DNA of 64,000 nucleotides from Burkholderiaceae bacterium 16 (GTDB lineage Bacteria; Pseudomonadota; Gammaproteobacteria; Burkholderiales; Burkholderiaceae): contig JYOD01000003.1 in the NCBI GenBank assembly GCA_000955785.1, positions 1 through 64,000 of the forward strand, in the 5' to 3' direction. Shown in pieces: positions 43,876 to 54,937 of the stretch. The notes beneath the pieces were generated by a model. It had not been told where the DNA came from. It saw only the letters and a list, made by a program, of their open reading frames with translations, and did not search any database. The first letter of the stretch is position 1; each line of letters starts with the position of its first letter. The position numbers and the translations under genes are program-made.

Positions 43876-45420
43876 CTAGACGAGCTTGTTCTCCCGTCCC
43901 GCCCAGTAGCGCTCGCGCAGCAGCCGCTTGAGCAGCTTGCCGGTCGGCAGCCGCGGCAGTTCGTCGGCAAAGTCCACCGAGCGCGGGCACTTGATGGCCG
44001 AGAGGTGCGTGCGGCAAAAGGCAAGCAATTCGTCGGCCAGCGCCGGGCTGGCGTGCGCCATGTCGAGTGGCTGCACCACCGCTTTGACTTCCTCCCCGAA
44101 GTCCTCGTTGGGCACGCCGATCACCGCCACGTCCATCACCTTGGGATGGGTCATCAGCAGGTTCTCGGCCTCCTGCGGATAGATGTTGACGCCGCCGGAG
44201 ATGATCATGTTGGCTTTGCGGTCGGTCAGGTAGAGATAACCGTCCTCGTCCACGTAGCCGACATCGCCCAGCGTGGTCCAGCCCGCATGCACGGGGTGGC
44301 GCGACTGCGCGGTCTTCTCGGGGTCGTTGTGATAGACAAAGCTGCGCCCCGCGGCGAAGTAGATGATGCCCGGCTCGCCCGGCGGCAGCACGGCGCCGCT
44401 GTCGTCGCAGATACGCAATTCGCCGACCGACGCGCGCCCCACCGTGCCCTTGTGGCTGAGCCAGTCGGCGGAACCGACCGCGGTGGACCCGTTGCCCTCG
44501 GTGCCGGCGTAGTACTCCCAGATGATCGGGCCCCACCATTCGATCATCTGCTCCTTGACGGCCACCGGACAGGGCGCGGCGGCATGCACGGCAAAGCGCA
44601 GCGAGGAAACATCGTGGCGCTGGCGCACCGCCCCGGGCAGCTTGAGCATGCGCGAGAACATCGTCGGCACAACCTGGGTGTGTGTGATGCGGTGCGCCGC
44701 CACCAGGCGCAGGAATGCTTCCGCGTCGAAATGCTCCATCACCACCGAGGTGCCGCCGAGTTGCTGCACCGCCATGTTGTAGCGCAGCGGCGCCGCATGG
44801 TAGAGCGGCGCGGGCGAGAGGTAGCGCATATCCGGGCCGAACTGGTAGAGCGACTGGCACATCAGCGCCAGTGTGCCCGGCACGTCGATCTGCGGGTTGG
44901 CCGGCGGCGTGAACACGCCCTTGGGGCGGCCGGTGGTGCCGGAGGAGTACAGCATGTCCGTGCCCGCGCATTCGTCCTCGATGCGCCAGCCGGGGTATTG
45001 CGCCAGAGTGGTCTCATAAGCGGCGAAGCCGGGCACGGCGCCGTCCATCATCAGGCGCGCGCCCAGGCCCGGCGCCCTGGCCGCCAGCCCCTGCGCCACC
45101 GCGGCCTGCGCGTGGGAGGTGACGAGCATCCTGGCGCCGCTGTCGGCCACGATGTGCGCCGCGTCGTCCACATTGAGCCGCGTGCTGATACAGACGTAGA
45201 TCAGCCCCGAGCGCTGCGCGCCCCAGCACAGCTCGAACAGGCGCGGATGGTTCTCCAGCAGGAAGGCCACGCGGTCGCCGGGCTGCAAGCCGTGATCGCG
45301 GAACAGCCGCGCCACCTGGTTGGAGCGCTCGTCAAGCTCGCGGTAGGTGATGACGCTGCCGCCCGCCATGATGATGGCCGGCTTGTCCGGGGTGCGCTGC
45401 GCGTGAACATGCGGGTGCAT
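43876..45420 (-). CDS. AMP-forming acyl-CoA ligase 1
   Basis: A 514-aa adenylate-forming enzyme. The ATP-binding P-loop is MLYSSGTTGRPKGV, the middle motif is WEYYAGTEGNG, and the hinge is DVGYVDEDGYLYLTDRKANM. The C-terminal catalytic Lys lies in RLPTGKLLKR. It forms acyl-AMP and then acyl-CoA. The start at 45420 follows CAGGAGGGTCAGTC. It is divergent from an acyl-CoA dehydrogenase gene, with two copies of the shared palindrome in between. Confidence 0.92.
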   Translation of the reverse strand: MHPHVHAQRTPDKPAIIMAGGSVITYRELDERSNQVARLFRDHGLQPGDRVAFLLENHPRLFELCWGAQRSGLIYVCISTRLNVDDAAHIVADSGARMLVTSHAQAAVAQGLAARAPGLGARLMMDGAVPGFAAYETTLAQYPGWRIEDECAGTDMLYSSGTTGRPKGVFTPPANPQIDVPGTLALMCQSLYQFGPDMRYLSPAPLYHAAPLRYNMAVQQLGGTSVVMEHFDAEAFLRLVAAHRITHTQVVPTMFSRMLKLPGAVRQRHDVSSLRFAVHAAAPCPVAVKEQMIEWWGPIIWEYYAGTEGNGSTAVGSADWLSHKGTVGRASVGELRICDDSGAVLPPGEPGIIYFAAGRSFVYHNDPEKTAQSRHPVHAGWTTLGDVGYVDEDGYLYLTDRKANMIISGGVNIYPQEAENLLMTHPKVMDVAVIGVPNEDFGEEVKAVVQPLDMAHASPALADELLAFCRTHLSAIKCPRSVDFADELPRLPTGKLLKRLLRERYWAGRENKLV

Positions 45421-45533
45421 GACTGACCCTCCTGGAAGTGGGTGTGGCAGAACTGGCTGACTGGATGGATGTCGCGGAATCCGGCATGGAATACGACGAC
45501 CCACATTGTCCGGACACGCGGACGTCCCGGGCA

Positions 45534-45549
45534 TCGTCCGAAGCGACGA
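45534..45549. promoter_or_regulatory. Shared 16-bp operator, copy 3 (acyl-CoA ligase 1)
   Basis: TCGTCCGAAGCGACGA has one mismatch to a perfect palindrome. It lies 113 bases upstream of the ligase start at 45420. Confidence 0.65.
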
Positions 45550-45607
45550 ACGCGCCTTGACGCAGTGCCACAATCGATGCGCCGGCGCGCTTGCAGCCGG
45601 GGACGAT

Positions 45608-45623
45608 TCGTCGCATCCGACGA
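45608..45623. promoter_or_regulatory. Shared 16-bp operator, copy 4 (acyl-CoA dehydrogenase)
   Basis: TCGTCGCATCCGACGA (reverse complement TCGTCGGATGCGACGA) lies 64 bases upstream of the acyl-CoA dehydrogenase start at 45688. Copies 3 and 4 are 74 bases apart. Confidence 0.7.
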
Positions 45624-45687
45624 TGCAGCGCCGCGGCCGCTTCGCATAATGGCAGGTGCCCTAAAGCAACCGCGCCGAGGACCCACA

Positions 45688-46833
45688 GTGGATTTCCAAT
45701 TCAGCGAAGAACAATCGATGCTGCGCGACACGCTCGCGCGCTACCTGGCCGATCACTACGACTTCGAAGCGCGCCAGGCGGCGCTCCGCTCGCCGGCGGG
45801 CCGGCGGCCGGCGTGCTGGAAGGCGCTGGCGCAGGAACTGGGCCTGCTCGGCGCGGCGTTCCCGGAACGCTTCGGCGGGCTGGGCGGCGGCGCCATCGAA
45901 CACATGATCGTGATGGAGCAGTTTGGCCGCCACCTGGTGGTAGAGCCCTACCTGTCAACCGTAGTGCTTGGCGGCGGCGCCTTGCTGCATGGCAGCGAAA
46001 CGCTGGCGGCCAACTGGCTGCCAGCCATCATCGGCGGCGAAGCCACGGTGGCCTGGGCGCATGGCGAACCACGCAGCCGCTATTGCCTGCACGACGTCGC
46101 GACCAGCGCCACGCGCGGCGAAGGCGGCTGGCGCCTGAGCGGGCACAAGGCCGTGGCGGTGGCCGCGCCGTGGGCCACGCACCTGGTGGTCAGCGCGCGC
46201 ACCGCCGGCCAGCGCCGCGACCGCGCCGGCATCAGCCTGTTCTGGATCGAGCGCAACGCGCCGGGCGTGACGCTGCGGGAATACCCCACGGTGGACGGCT
46301 CGCGCGCCGCCGACATCCTGCTCGACAACGTCTTCGTGCCGGACAGCGCCCTGCTGGGCGCCGAGGGCGACGCGCTGGCGCTGATCGAGCGCCTGAGCGA
46401 CGACGCGGCCGTGGCGCTGTGCGCCGAAGCCGGCGGCGCGATGAGCCGGATGCTCGCCGATACGGTCGACTACGCGCGCCAGCGCAAGCAGTTCGGCGTG
46501 CCAATCGCCACCTTCCAGGTGCTGCAGCACCGCATGGCCGACATGTATGTGCAGCTCGAACAAACCGTGGCGCTGACCCAGGTCGCCGCCATGCAGGCAG
46601 GCGCCGATCCCACACAGCGCGCGCTTGCCGCCAGCGCCGCCAAGGCGCAGGCCGGACAGGCCGGCAAGTTCGTGGGCCAGGCCGCGGTGCAGATCCACGG
46701 TGGCATGGGCGTGACCGAAGAGCTTGCCGTTGGGCATTACTTCAAGCGCGTCACCGCCATCGACCTGCAGTTTGGCTCGGCCGAACATCACCTGCGCCGC
46801 TACGCCGACCTACTGTATCCGGCTGCCGCGTGA
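45688..46833 (+). CDS. Acyl-CoA dehydrogenase, subunit A
   Basis: A 381-aa flavoprotein of the acyl-CoA dehydrogenase fold, running from FSEEQSMLRDTLARYLADHY through the beta-domain to YARQRKQFGVPIATFQVLQH and QIHGGMGVTEELAVGHYFKR. The GTG at 45688 follows GAGG seven bases upstream. A second, longer dehydrogenase gene starts 46 bases downstream. Adjacent pairs of this kind often encode heterotetramers in which only one subunit is catalytic, as known in actinobacterial steroid pathways. Confidence 0.9.
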   Translation: MDFQFSEEQSMLRDTLARYLADHYDFEARQAALRSPAGRRPACWKALAQELGLLGAAFPERFGGLGGGAIEHMIVMEQFGRHLVVEPYLSTVVLGGGALLHGSETLAANWLPAIIGGEATVAWAHGEPRSRYCLHDVATSATRGEGGWRLSGHKAVAVAAPWATHLVVSARTAGQRRDRAGISLFWIERNAPGVTLREYPTVDGSRAADILLDNVFVPDSALLGAEGDALALIERLSDDAAVALCAEAGGAMSRMLADTVDYARQRKQFGVPIATFQVLQHRMADMYVQLEQTVALTQVAAMQAGADPTQRALAASAAKAQAGQAGKFVGQAAVQIHGGMGVTEELAVGHYFKRVTAIDLQFGSAEHHLRRYADLLYPAAA

Positions 46834-46879
46834 GCGCACGCATCCCTGCCCGCACTGACGAACATCCCGAGGCCCACCG

Positions 46880-48136
46880 ATGAATCTCGATTTCTCCCCG
46901 CAAGAACTGCAGTTCCGCGACGAGGTCCGCGCCTGGATCACCGAGGCCTTCGACCCCGGCCTCAAGGCCTTGATGGCGCGCACCAAGAATGGCTACCTCG
47001 ACAAGGAGGGCCAGGTGCGCTGGCAGAAGAAACTGTTCGAGCGCGGCTGGGCCGCCCCCAACTGGCCCGAGGAATACGGCGGCCCCGGCTGGACGCCGGC
47101 GCAGCGCTACCTGTTCCAGGCCGAGACCGCAGCCGCCGGCTGCCCGACCGTATCGCCGATGGGCCTGAAGATGGTGGCGCCGGTGATCATGAAATACGGC
47201 AGCCCCGAGCAGAAAGCGCGTTTCCTGCCGCCCATCCTGCGCTCCGACATCTGGTGGTGCCAGGGCTACTCCGAACCCAACTCCGGCTCCGACCTGGCCT
47301 CCCTGCAGATGCGCGCCGAGCGGGGCCGCGTCCAGGACGGCGAGCACTATGTCCTCAACGGCTCCAAGATCTGGACCACGCACGCGCAATGGGCCGACTG
47401 GATGTTCTGCCTGGTACGCACCAGCCGCGACGCACGCCGCCAGGACGGCATCTCCTTCGTGCTGGTGGACATGCGCACGCCCGGCATCACCGTGGCGCCG
47501 CTGCCCACGCTGGACGGCCCGGTCGCGGGCCAGCAGGAAGTCAACCAGGTCTTCTTTGAAAACGTGCGCGTGCCGGTCGAAAACCGCATCGGCGAAGAAG
47601 GCCTCGGCTGGACCTACGCCAAGTACCTGCTCGAATTCGAACGCGGCGGCAGCTATGGTCCGATGCTGCGCCAGCAACTGACCAAGGTAGCGCGCATCGC
47701 GGCGAACGAACCCGGCGAAGATGGCGGCCGCCTGCTCGACGATCCCGGCTTCCGCCGCAAACTGGCCGAGTTGCATGTACGCGCCGCCGCGCTGGAAGCG
47801 AGCGAGCTGCGGCTGTTCTCCAGCGTAGCATCGGGCACCTCGATCGGCGCCGCCTCCAGCATGCTCAAGCTGGTAGGCACCGAAACCATCCAGGCCATCA
47901 GCGAACTGGCGGTGGAAGCCGCCGGACCTTACGCGCTGCCCTTCGTGCAGGACGGATGGGCCGAACAGCAGGGACGCCCCGCGGGGCCGCAGATAGGCCC
48001 CGCGGGGCCGCAGATAGGCCCCGACTACGCCGCACCGCTCGCGCCGCGCTACTTCAACTATCGCAAGGCATCGATCTACGCCGGCTCCAACGAAATCCAG
48101 CGCAACATCATTGCAAAGCTGGTGCTGGGGCTCTAG
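46880..48136 (+). CDS. Acyl-CoA dehydrogenase, subunit B
   Basis: A 418-aa acyl-CoA dehydrogenase. FSPQELQFRDEVRAWITEAF, GYSEPNSGSDLASLQ, NGSKIWTTHAQWADW and YAGSNEIQRNIIAKLVLGL are clear FAD- and substrate-site segments. It is probably co-transcribed and may pair with the preceding gene. Near the C-terminus a 21-base tandem duplication adds a second G-P-A-G-P-Q-I heptad, which lengthens a loop just before the last helix. Confidence 0.92.
   Translation: MNLDFSPQELQFRDEVRAWITEAFDPGLKALMARTKNGYLDKEGQVRWQKKLFERGWAAPNWPEEYGGPGWTPAQRYLFQAETAAAGCPTVSPMGLKMVAPVIMKYGSPEQKARFLPPILRSDIWWCQGYSEPNSGSDLASLQMRAERGRVQDGEHYVLNGSKIWTTHAQWADWMFCLVRTSRDARRQDGISFVLVDMRTPGITVAPLPTLDGPVAGQQEVNQVFFENVRVPVENRIGEEGLGWTYAKYLLEFERGGSYGPMLRQQLTKVARIAANEPGEDGGRLLDDPGFRRKLAELHVRAAALEASELRLFSSVASGTSIGAASSMLKLVGTETIQAISELAVEAAGPYALPFVQDGWAEQQGRPAGPQIGPAGPQIGPDYAAPLAPRYFNYRKASIYAGSNEIQRNIIAKLVLGL
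47977..48018 (+). repeat. 21-base in-frame tandem duplication in acyl-CoA dehydrogenase B
   Basis: Two identical 21-base units (47977-47997 and 47998-48018) encode a repeated seven-residue segment rich in Gly and Pro. Because the unit is a multiple of three, the reading frame is kept. Confidence 0.9.
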
Positions 48137-48449
48137 GCACCCGCCCAACCAACGATTTGGTGTGGCCGTGTTTGCCGCCCCCGGGCGGGAAACACCATCC
48201 CGCGAGGCGAAGCGAGCCGTCAAGGTTTGCCTACCCCGTATGCGGCGCCTCGTCGTCAGGCAAATAGAGCGGCCGGGATCCAAACTCGCATGGCATTGGG
48301 CGACGGCCAACCGAGCGCCAATGACCGTCTATTTGCTTAAGACGACCCAAAGACGCTCGGGGCATATCGGCATCCAGGCCAGAGACGACCGCCGGCGCGA
48401 TGACAAGCGGGCGGCAGGCGCCCGCCGTTTGGCCTTTCAGGCACCCTGC
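48137..48449. other. Gene-free region with a long stem-loop
   Basis: 313 bases between the acyl-CoA dehydrogenase and a YbaK-family gene. No coding frame is convincing. It holds the structured element at 48252-48346. Confidence 0.6.
48252..48346. other. 95-base nested inverted repeat (possible structured RNA or terminator)
   Basis: The outer stem is GTCGTC (48252-48257) with GACGAC (48341-48346), continued after a small internal loop by GCAAATAGA (48260-48268) with TCTATTTGC (48328-48336). An inner stem pairs CATTGG (48294-48299) with CCAATG (48318-48323). The fold is possible on either strand. It lies between convergent genes. It could be a terminator, a small RNA or the remnant of a mobile element. 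Confidence 0.45.
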
Positions 48450-48923
48450 CTACATCATCCGGTGCGCGAAATGCCCACGCCGCGCGTCGACCATCAGGTC
48501 GATGAACTGCCCGGTGCTCATGTGCACCAGTTCCTGGTGGTCGCCCGCTTCGAAGTAGACGTCGGGATGCGTCAGCAGGCTGTCGTCGAGCCAGGTCTGC
48601 GTGCCGTATGCCATACCGACCGGCGGAATCGCACCGAGGTCGCAGTCCCTGAACACTTCGCGCACGCCATTTTCATGTGCGAGCGACAGCTTGCGGCCGG
48701 TCTGCTCGCAGAGCTCCGACAGTTTCAGGTGGTGGGTAGAAGGGATCACGGCTGCGATGTAGCCGCTGTCGTCTTCCAGCAGGACGGTCTTGGCTAGTCG
48801 GTCTCCGGGAATGTGCGCAGCCTGCGCAGTGGACATGCTGCTGGGGCTGTAGGGGTGACGAACGGTGTCGAACCGGCTCTGCTTGTTGCTTAGGCATCTC
48901 GCCAGCGTGGTAGCCATGGTCAT
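48450..48923 (-). CDS. YbaK/EbsC-family aminoacyl-tRNA deacylase-like protein
   Basis: A 157-aa protein of the YbaK/ProX editing-domain fold. The conserved Lys is in LAKTVLLEDDSGYIAAVIP, and the GxxP-type loop is DLGAIPPVGMAYG. Family members hydrolyse mischarged tRNAs such as Cys- or Ala-tRNAPro, and the specificity here is unknown. The ATG at 48923 is preceded by GGAGGTTGCAATC. A 30-residue N-terminal leader comes before the domain, and an internal ATG (MSTAQ) is a possible alternative start. Confidence 0.85.
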   Translation of the reverse strand: MTMATTLARCLSNKQSRFDTVRHPYSPSSMSTAQAAHIPGDRLAKTVLLEDDSGYIAAVIPSTHHLKLSELCEQTGRKLSLAHENGVREVFRDCDLGAIPPVGMAYGTQTWLDDSLLTHPDVYFEAGDHQELVHMSTGQFIDLMVDARRGHFAHRMM

Positions 48924-51523
<2,600 letters not shown>

Positions 51524-51903
51524 TTTCGGCGGACAGGCCCGAAAGTCAGATGCCGAAGCTGGAACGGCCGGTCGCAAGACCGGCCGTTTTTGCTTGCCCC
51601 TGGCGCGGCCAGTTGACCTTGCATGACCGCGCATGGGCAGCGCGCTGCCCAGAACTTCGGGCTGCCAAGCTTCAGTGCCGTGTTTCACCAGGAACGCAGA
51701 GAAGTTATTGCTCACCTTGCGAGTGAAGCTCCCGCCTGCATAGGCCAAAGCCTCTGTGACAGATAGCTCTGCGGTTCTGATGATCGCAAAAGCCACCTTG
51801 GGCTGGCTCGAAATAGAGGGGGTCGCCCCTCGCAGGGGGGTGAAACTGCCTTTGACTTCAGGTTTTCAGGGTTTTTTGCTTTTACGTTTTGAAGTTGGCC
51901 CCC
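51524..51903. other. Gene-free region after katG
   Basis: 380 bases between convergent katG and acyl-CoA ligase 2. It holds the katG terminator, then unassigned sequence with a short G/C-run patch (GGGGTCGCCCCTCGCAGGGG near 51819) and a T-rich segment near 51866-51888. No gene is seen. Confidence 0.6.
51563..51591 (+). terminator. Intrinsic terminator of katG
   Basis: ACGGCCGGTC (51564-51573) and GACCGGCCGT (51578-51587) form a perfect 10-bp stem with a GCAA loop and are followed by a T-run. It starts 40 bases after the katG stop. Confidence 0.92.
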
Positions 51904-53481
51904 TCAATTAACCCTCCGACTAAACCCCTCCCAATAAGGCTCCCTCAACTTCCTCCTCAACAACTTCCCCGACGGATTCCGCGGCAACGCATCCACAAAC
52001 TCGATACTCTTGGGAATCTTGAACCCAGCCAACCGCTCCCGCGCCCAAGCCACGATGCCATCGCGGTCAGCAACCTGCCCCGGCTTCAGCACGACGATCG
52101 CCTTGACCGCCTCCCCCCACTTCTCGTCGGGCACCCCGATCACCGCCACATCAGCCACCTGCGGGTGGCCATAGATGGCACTCTCCACCTCCGCCGGATA
52201 GACGTTCTCCCCCCCGCTGATGATCATGTCCTTGACCCGGTCATGGATATAGACATAACCCTCGGCGTCGAGATAGCCCGCATCGCCGGTCCGCAACCAG
52301 CCGTCGGCGTCGATAGTGCGCGCCGTCTCGTCGGGCTGTTTCCAGTAGCCGGCCATATTCTGCGGCGAACGGATCATCAGCTCGCCGACTTCCCCCGGTG
52401 GCAAGCGCCGGCCTTCCCAGTCCACAACAACCACCTCCACACCGGGCAAGGGCTTGCCGGCAGCCCGCATACGCGGCACATCCTCGGTCGTATGGTCCTC
52501 CGGCGGCAACGCCACCACCGTACCGGTGGTTTCGGTCATCCCGTACTGTTGCGCGAAGCCGCACCCGAATACCTCGATGCCTTCACGCAGCAACGCCGCG
52601 GGAATCGGAGCAGCCCCGTACAGCAAAGTCTTCAGGCGGGAGTAATCGATGCTGCGCGCACGCGGATCGCGCAATACGAACTGCATTGCGGCAGGCACCA
52701 GGAACAACTTGCTGACACGCTCGCGCTCGAAGAAATCCAGCACCGCGGCAGGATCGAAATCGCGCGCGACCACGCCCTTGGCCCCTGCCAGCAGGCTGCG
52801 CAACCCCCAGCCAGACCCGCCGATATGCGCGACCGGCATCGCCACCAGCGAGACATCGTCATCCGTCCAGCGCGACCAAGGGATATCCTCGCGCTCGCTC
52901 GCCTCGGTGCCGGCGGTGAGGTTGCGATGGGTCAACATGGCGCCCTTGGGGCGGCCCGTGGTGCCGGAGGTGTAAAGCTGCAGCACCACATCGTGCGCGG
53001 CAGGCTGGTGCGCCGGCGGCACGGGTGCATGCGCGTCGCGCCACGCGGCATAGGCGGGCCAGTCCGCCTCGCCGCCTTCCATGGCGATCACGCCGCGCAC
53101 CAGCGGCAGCGCCGGCAGCAGCTTGCGCACCAGTTCCACCGATTCCGGCCCGGCGAACAACAGCGCGGCATCGGAGTGGCCAACGATATAGCCGACCTCC
53201 GGGGGCGCCAGGCGCCAGCTTGCCGGCGCCATCACGGCGCCGATCTTGGCGGCGCCCAGCAGCAACTCGAAATAGTGATCGCAGTTCTTGCCGATATAGC
53301 CGATGCGGTCCCCCGGCCCGATGCCCGCGGCCAGCAGCGCCTGGGCGACGCTGTCGGTGTGGCGGTCGAACTCGCGGTACGTCGTGAGCCTGCCCTCGAA
53401 GGCATAGGCCACGGCATCGGGCCGCCGCTGCGCAAAGCGACGCAACGCGTGCGGCAATGTCGTCAGGTAACTGAAATCCAT
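51904..53481 (-). CDS. AMP-forming acyl-CoA ligase 2
   Basis: A 525-aa adenylate-forming acyl-CoA ligase. LYTSGTTGRPKGAMLTHRNL is the ATP-binding loop, QYGMTETTGTV the second motif, GDAGYLDAEGYVYIHDRVKD the hinge, and NPSGKLLRRKLR carries the catalytic Lys. The start at 53481 follows AGAAGGAGGCGCTG. It lies 59 bases downstream of the SDR gene on the same strand and is probably co-transcribed with it from the promoter region that holds palindrome copy 5. Confidence 0.93.
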   Translation of the reverse strand: MDFSYLTTLPHALRRFAQRRPDAVAYAFEGRLTTYREFDRHTDSVAQALLAAGIGPGDRIGYIGKNCDHYFELLLGAAKIGAVMAPASWRLAPPEVGYIVGHSDAALLFAGPESVELVRKLLPALPLVRGVIAMEGGEADWPAYAAWRDAHAPVPPAHQPAAHDVVLQLYTSGTTGRPKGAMLTHRNLTAGTEASEREDIPWSRWTDDDVSLVAMPVAHIGGSGWGLRSLLAGAKGVVARDFDPAAVLDFFERERVSKLFLVPAAMQFVLRDPRARSIDYSRLKTLLYGAAPIPAALLREGIEVFGCGFAQQYGMTETTGTVVALPPEDHTTEDVPRMRAAGKPLPGVEVVVVDWEGRRLPPGEVGELMIRSPQNMAGYWKQPDETARTIDADGWLRTGDAGYLDAEGYVYIHDRVKDMIISGGENVYPAEVESAIYGHPQVADVAVIGVPDEKWGEAVKAIVVLKPGQVADRDGIVAWARERLAGFKIPKSIEFVDALPRNPSGKLLRRKLREPYWEGFSRRVN

Positions 53482-53540
53482 CAGCGCCTCCTTCTCTCGG
53501 TCCTGCTGCATGCGCGCGTCCTTTTCTTTGGGGTGAGAGA

Positions 53541-54323
53541 TCAGCGCGGCGCCATGCGGATGGCGCCGTCGAGCCTTACCGATTCGCCGTTGAAATAGCT
53601 GTTGCGGCACATCTCCAGCGCGAGCGAGGCAAACTCTTCCGGCGCGCCGAGCCGCTTCGGAAACGGCACCGAGGCGGCCAGCGCTGCCTTGACGTGCTCC
53701 TGCGCGCCTTGCAGCAGCGGCGTATTGAAGATGCCGGGCATGATGGTGTTGACGCGAATGCCTTCGCCGGACAGGTCGCGCGCGATGGGCAGGGTCATGC
53801 CGACCACCCCGGCCTTGGAGGCGGAGTACGCGGCCTGGCCCATCTGCCCGTCCTGCGCCGCCACCGAGGCGGTGTTGATGATGACGCCGCGATCGCCGTC
53901 GCGCGCGTCCAGTGTCAGCATGCCGGCGGCCGAACGCGCGAGGCAGCGGAAGGATCCGATCAGGTTGATCTGGATGATGCGCTCGAACGCATCCGAGGCA
54001 AAGAAGCGGATCTGGTCCGGCGCTTCCTTGGCCCGCGATGCGGTCTTGATGGCGTTGCCGGTGCCGGCGCAGTTGACCAGGATACGTTCCTGGCCCAGCG
54101 CCGCGCGTGCCTTCGCGAAGCCGGCTTCGACCTCGGCCTCCGAGGTCACGTTGACCTGGCAGAACACGCCGCCCAGTTCGCGTGCCACGGCTTCGCCCTT
54201 TTCCGCATTCATGTCGAACAGCGCGACGCGCACGCCGTGCGCCGCCAGCGCGCGCGCGGTGGCTTCGCCCAGGCCCGAGGCGCCACCCGTGATGACTGCC
54301 GTTACCGTTGCATCGAGTTCCAT
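53541..54323 (-). CDS. 3-hydroxyacyl-CoA dehydrogenase, HSD10-like short-chain dehydrogenase
   Basis: A 260-aa SDR. TGGASGLGEATARALAAHG binds NAD, VNCAGTGNA is the second cofactor motif, and INTASVAAQDGQMGQAAYSA followed by SKAG gives the Ser-Tyr-Lys active site. The C-terminal GESVRLDGAIRMAPR and the overall pattern closely follow type II 3-hydroxyacyl-CoA dehydrogenases. It oxidises 3-hydroxyacyl-CoA to 3-ketoacyl-CoA. The start at 54323 follows GTGGAGAAAAG. A copy of the shared palindrome lies 145 bases upstream. Confidence 0.93.
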   Translation of the reverse strand: MELDATVTAVITGGASGLGEATARALAAHGVRVALFDMNAEKGEAVARELGGVFCQVNVTSEAEVEAGFAKARAALGQERILVNCAGTGNAIKTASRAKEAPDQIRFFASDAFERIIQINLIGSFRCLARSAAGMLTLDARDGDRGVIINTASVAAQDGQMGQAAYSASKAGVVGMTLPIARDLSGEGIRVNTIMPGIFNTPLLQGAQEHVKAALAASVPFPKRLGAPEEFASLALEMCRNSYFNGESVRLDGAIRMAPR

Positions 54324-54468
54324 CTTTTCTCCACGTTTTCCCGTATCTGCTGAATCATTCCCGTCGGCGCGCGGCGATGCGCGGGCGGTGGAATGCCTGC
54401 GTCCGGCAGGCCGCGAAGCGGGCCGGCCAGCGTGGTATGGAGATTCGGGGATGGCGGCGCGGCACGCA

Positions 54469-54484
54469 TCGTCGGAAGCGACGA
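54469..54484. promoter_or_regulatory. Shared 16-bp operator, copy 5 (3-hydroxyacyl-CoA dehydrogenase)
   Basis: TCGTCGGAAGCGACGA is identical to copy 1. The flanks GCA and ATGC partly extend the symmetry. It lies upstream of the SDR-ligase operon. Confidence 0.7.
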
Positions 54485-54574
54485 ATGCATGAAAACACAC
54501 CGGACGCCGCATGGCAGCGCCGATGCCGTTGCGCACGGGATGCTCCCGTGTGCAACGGCTTGCTGCGGCCTTGC

Positions 54575-54614
54575 GAATGAACGAATGAACGAATGAACGA
54601 ATGGACGAATGGAC
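54575..54614. repeat. Octanucleotide tandem repeat (GAATGAAC)
   Basis: Five 8-base units: three of GAATGAAC and two of GAATGGAC, with degenerate copies continuing to about 54640. Non-coding. It is a likely site of copy-number variation. Confidence 0.85.
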
Positions 54615-54660
54615 GAAATGATGAACTGACGAACCGACGGATGCGCGGGTGTCCCGGGAC

Positions 54661-54906
54661 CTAGCGCCTCGTCGCCAGGTGATACAGCAGCAGCAGGATG
54701 ACCGCGCCAACCACGGCACCGATAAAGCCGGCCGACTGTCCAGGCCGGTACCAGCCCAGCGCTTGCCCAAGGAAAGTCGCGGCCAGCGAGCCGACAATGC
54801 CCAGGCCGGCGGTGAGGAAGAAGCCGCTCGGTCCGCGGCCGGGCGTTAGCATGCGCGCAACCAGCCCGGCGAGAAAGCCGATTAGAACGACCCAGATCAA
54901 GTGCAT
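54661..54906 (-). CDS. GlsB/YeaQ/YmgE-family small membrane protein
   Basis: An 81-aa protein with three hydrophobic segments: LIWVVLIGFLAGLVARMLTP, FFLTAGLGIVGSLAATFLG and AGFIGAVVGAVILLLLYHL. The Gly-rich pattern with PGRGPSGFF is that of transglycosylase-associated/GlsB stress proteins of the inner membrane. The start at 54906 follows GGGAGGGCGTGAC. The longer open frame upstream runs into the neighbouring gene's region and lacks support. Confidence 0.85.
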   Translation of the reverse strand: MHLIWVVLIGFLAGLVARMLTPGRGPSGFFLTAGLGIVGSLAATFLGQALGWYRPGQSAGFIGAVVGAVILLLLYHLATRR

Positions 54907-54937
54907 GTCACGCCCTCCCGGCAGCGATGTTCGTTGC

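Larger units (their letters stand above)
54324..54660. other. Promoter region of the SDR-ligase operon with tandem repeat
   Basis: 337 bases without a gene. It contains palindrome copy 5 (54469-54484) and an 8-base tandem repeat (54575-54614). The continuous open frame on the minus strand only translates the repeat. Confidence 0.65.

Noticed and set aside
47977-48018. Start of a CRISPR-like or minisatellite array
   Set aside because: Only two adjacent copies exist without spacers, and they are in frame inside a coding gene.
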